From Fomitopsis serialis (lineage: Eukaryota > Basidiomycota > Agaricomycetes > Polyporales > Fomitopsidaceae): 22,076 bases of DNA. Position 1 is the stretch's first letter. Each line of letters starts with the position of its first letter. The notes under the pieces are model-generated. The model was not told the DNA's origin. It made no database searches and was given only the letters and a program-made list of their open reading frames with translations. Positions 20,953 through 22,076 of this stretch are shown piece after piece. The translations under genes and the position numbers were made by a program. Where the stretch lies: the NCBI RefSeq assembly GCF_022376445.1, contig NW_025955532.1, positions 1 to 22,076 on the forward strand, given 5' to 3'.

Positions 20953-21632
20953 CTAAAAGCAGGGCGCCGGCGCGGGCTCCTCTTCCTCGGATATGGACGA
21001 GAGCGAAGAGTGGCGGGAGCGGAGCTCGGCGGCCGAGCGCTGTCTCATCGGGGCGCCCTGCATGTTGAGCGCGGGCGGGCGCGCTGGGTAGGCCGGGGGC
21101 GGGGTGTAGCTCGAGGGCAGGGCCGGGGCGGGGTGCGAGCGAGGGGAGGCGGTATAGATGATGTAGGGCTCCATGCTCTCCGGCTCGTGGGGGTGGGAGG
21201 GGTAGCGGTAGGGCGCGGGCTGCGCGGGTGGCGGCGCGTCCTCGTAGTCGTCGTCGGCGTCTGCGGCTGCGAGGATGTCGACCCACGAGTACGTGATCGG
21301 GGGGAGCGCCTGGGGGGTGTGAGCGTCTGCGGAGGCGTCACGCATGACGGCGCGGTGGGGGGCGCGCACCTTGGCGTCTGCGCCGCGGCGCTGTCGATCC
21401 ACTCTGCGATGCGGCGCGTCCACTCGCGGCGGCGGAGGAACTCGACGCGCTCCTTGCGCTGCGCGACGGACTCGACGAACTTGTCCTGGCGGGCCTTGGC
21501 GGGTGCCTGGGACATGTACAGCTCGATCGGCGCGGGATCGGGCGTCCAGGGGAGGGCGGCGTCGTGCGGCGACGGAAGCTTTGACGACGAGGGCGCGCCG
21601 GTCGACGCGAGCTGGCGGGGGAACGTGGACAT
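20953..21632 (-). CDS. Unrecognised short protein, one frame break
   Basis: I do not recognise this gene. A single exon from ATG at 21632 to TAG at 20953-20955 would give about 226 aa if one base is missing near 21375-21390; the 680-nt length fits that. The first half has MSTFPRQLAS, then an Arg/Lys/Glu-rich helical stretch (FVESVAQRKERVEFLRRREW, then TRRIAEWID; about residues 53-81). The second half contains ITYSWVDILAAADADDDYED, a long Pro/Ala/Tyr-rich region, and a terminal Ser/Glu cluster (SSLSSISEEEE) resembling acidic kinase sites. There are no signal peptide, membrane segments or Cys motifs. Frame choice rests on continuity of composition and on the TATA tract upstream. It may be a lineage-specific protein. 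The overlapping plus-strand frame across 20812-21714 is probably a GC-rich shadow. Confidence 0.6.
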
Positions 21633-22076
21633 GGCAGTGGTGCGGGCAGCGTGCAGGGTCGGACGCGAGCGCGGGGGCGTGGGCTGCGCGTCGTCTGGAG
21701 GTGTGTATATATAGGGAGGCGGAAAACGGCGGCAGAAGTCTGAGTCAGAACGGTGGGCGTGCTGACGGCATGGACCGCGCGGATGGATCGCGGGCGGCGT
21801 GCAGGCAGACGGTGACACGCCGTGGCGGTGGGCCTCCCCGGCCGAGGCCCTGCCCGCGGGTGCTGCCCGGCACCGCGTCCCATCGCCGATTCCGGCCACG
21901 CGCCGCGCTCGTCCATCCGCCGCGCCCGACTAGGCAACAGCCCCGCGACCGTCCGCACCCAGCCAATCGCAGCCCCTCCGTCACCGCCCCCAGGTCGCGG
22001 GCGCCGTCACGTGCGCGCGCACCAATGAGCGTCCAGCGCGCCAGGCCGCGGCGAGCGCACTTGCCGCGCCCAGCGA
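21633..22076. other. GC-rich upstream region at the window edge
   Basis: This stretch is very GC-rich and lies upstream of the minus-strand gene. Apart from the TATA tract it has two CCAAT boxes on the plus strand (21963-21967 and 22022-22026), about 60 bp apart. They could serve the minus-strand gene or a divergent gene beyond the right edge. The many long open frames on both strands are expected from base composition. Confidence 0.5.
21706..21713 (-). promoter_or_regulatory. TATA-like element of the minus-strand gene
   Basis: TATATATA lies 73 nt upstream of the ATG at 21632 in an otherwise very GC-rich stretch. Its position fits a core promoter for the minus-strand gene and supports the chosen start. 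Not tested against transcript data. Confidence 0.5.

Noticed and set aside
20812..21714. 300-codon open frame on the plus strand opposite the last gene
   Set aside because: It is Gly/Arg/Val-rich, as expected for the antisense of GC-rich coding DNA, and has no domain.

Overview
The window looks like nuclear DNA of a filamentous basidiomycete, most likely an Agaricomycete. The evidence is many short introns (about 46-66 nt, GT-AG, often with a CTGAC/CTAAC-like branch site before a TAG/CAG acceptor), small exons down to 11 nt, moderately GC-rich coding DNA, and a gene set typical of these fungi. No rRNA, tRNA, CRISPR array or bacterial-type operon was recognised.

Layout, left to right: (1) 1-1422 (+), the C-terminal part of a Cdc20/Fizzy-family WD40 activator of the anaphase-promoting complex, ending in an Ile-Arg tail but with several reading-frame breaks; (2) 2548-4897 (+), a Ser/Thr-rich single-pass membrane protein with repeated DPF motifs in its cytoplasmic tail; (3) 6364-7440 (-), an intact three-exon Nudix hydrolase; (4) 7480-8643, a 1,164-bp element with perfect 200-bp terminal inverted repeats and no visible transposase, starting 39 nt upstream of the Nudix start codon; (5) 9021-9652 (-), a small SRPBCC/START-like protein; (6) 10358-11335 (+), an intact S33 proline-iminopeptidase-type alpha/beta hydrolase; (7) 11699-14301 (+), a 15-exon alcohol-oxidase-like GMC oxidoreductase with one single-base frame break; (8) 15311-20211 (+), a large Munc13/Ync13-type C2-MHD protein whose first eleven exons are clean and whose 3' third carries at least eight frame breaks; (9) 20953-21632 (-), a short unrecognised protein with one frame break.

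The genes do not form an obvious pathway. They mix housekeeping functions (cell-cycle control, exocytosis, cell surface) with accessory metabolism (GMC oxidase, peptidase, SRPBCC protein). The frame breaks are almost all explained by one missing base, often in a short homopolymer. Splice sites around them are intact and nonsense substitutions are absent. They concentrate in the first 1.2 kb and the last 3.3 kb. I therefore favour consensus-sequence error over pseudogenisation, but raw reads or a second assembly are needed to decide.

The most interesting items are the long-armed inverted-repeat element at the Nudix promoter, three GC-AG introns, three micro-exons, and the DPF repeats in the membrane protein. 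I did not find a convincing new biological system.
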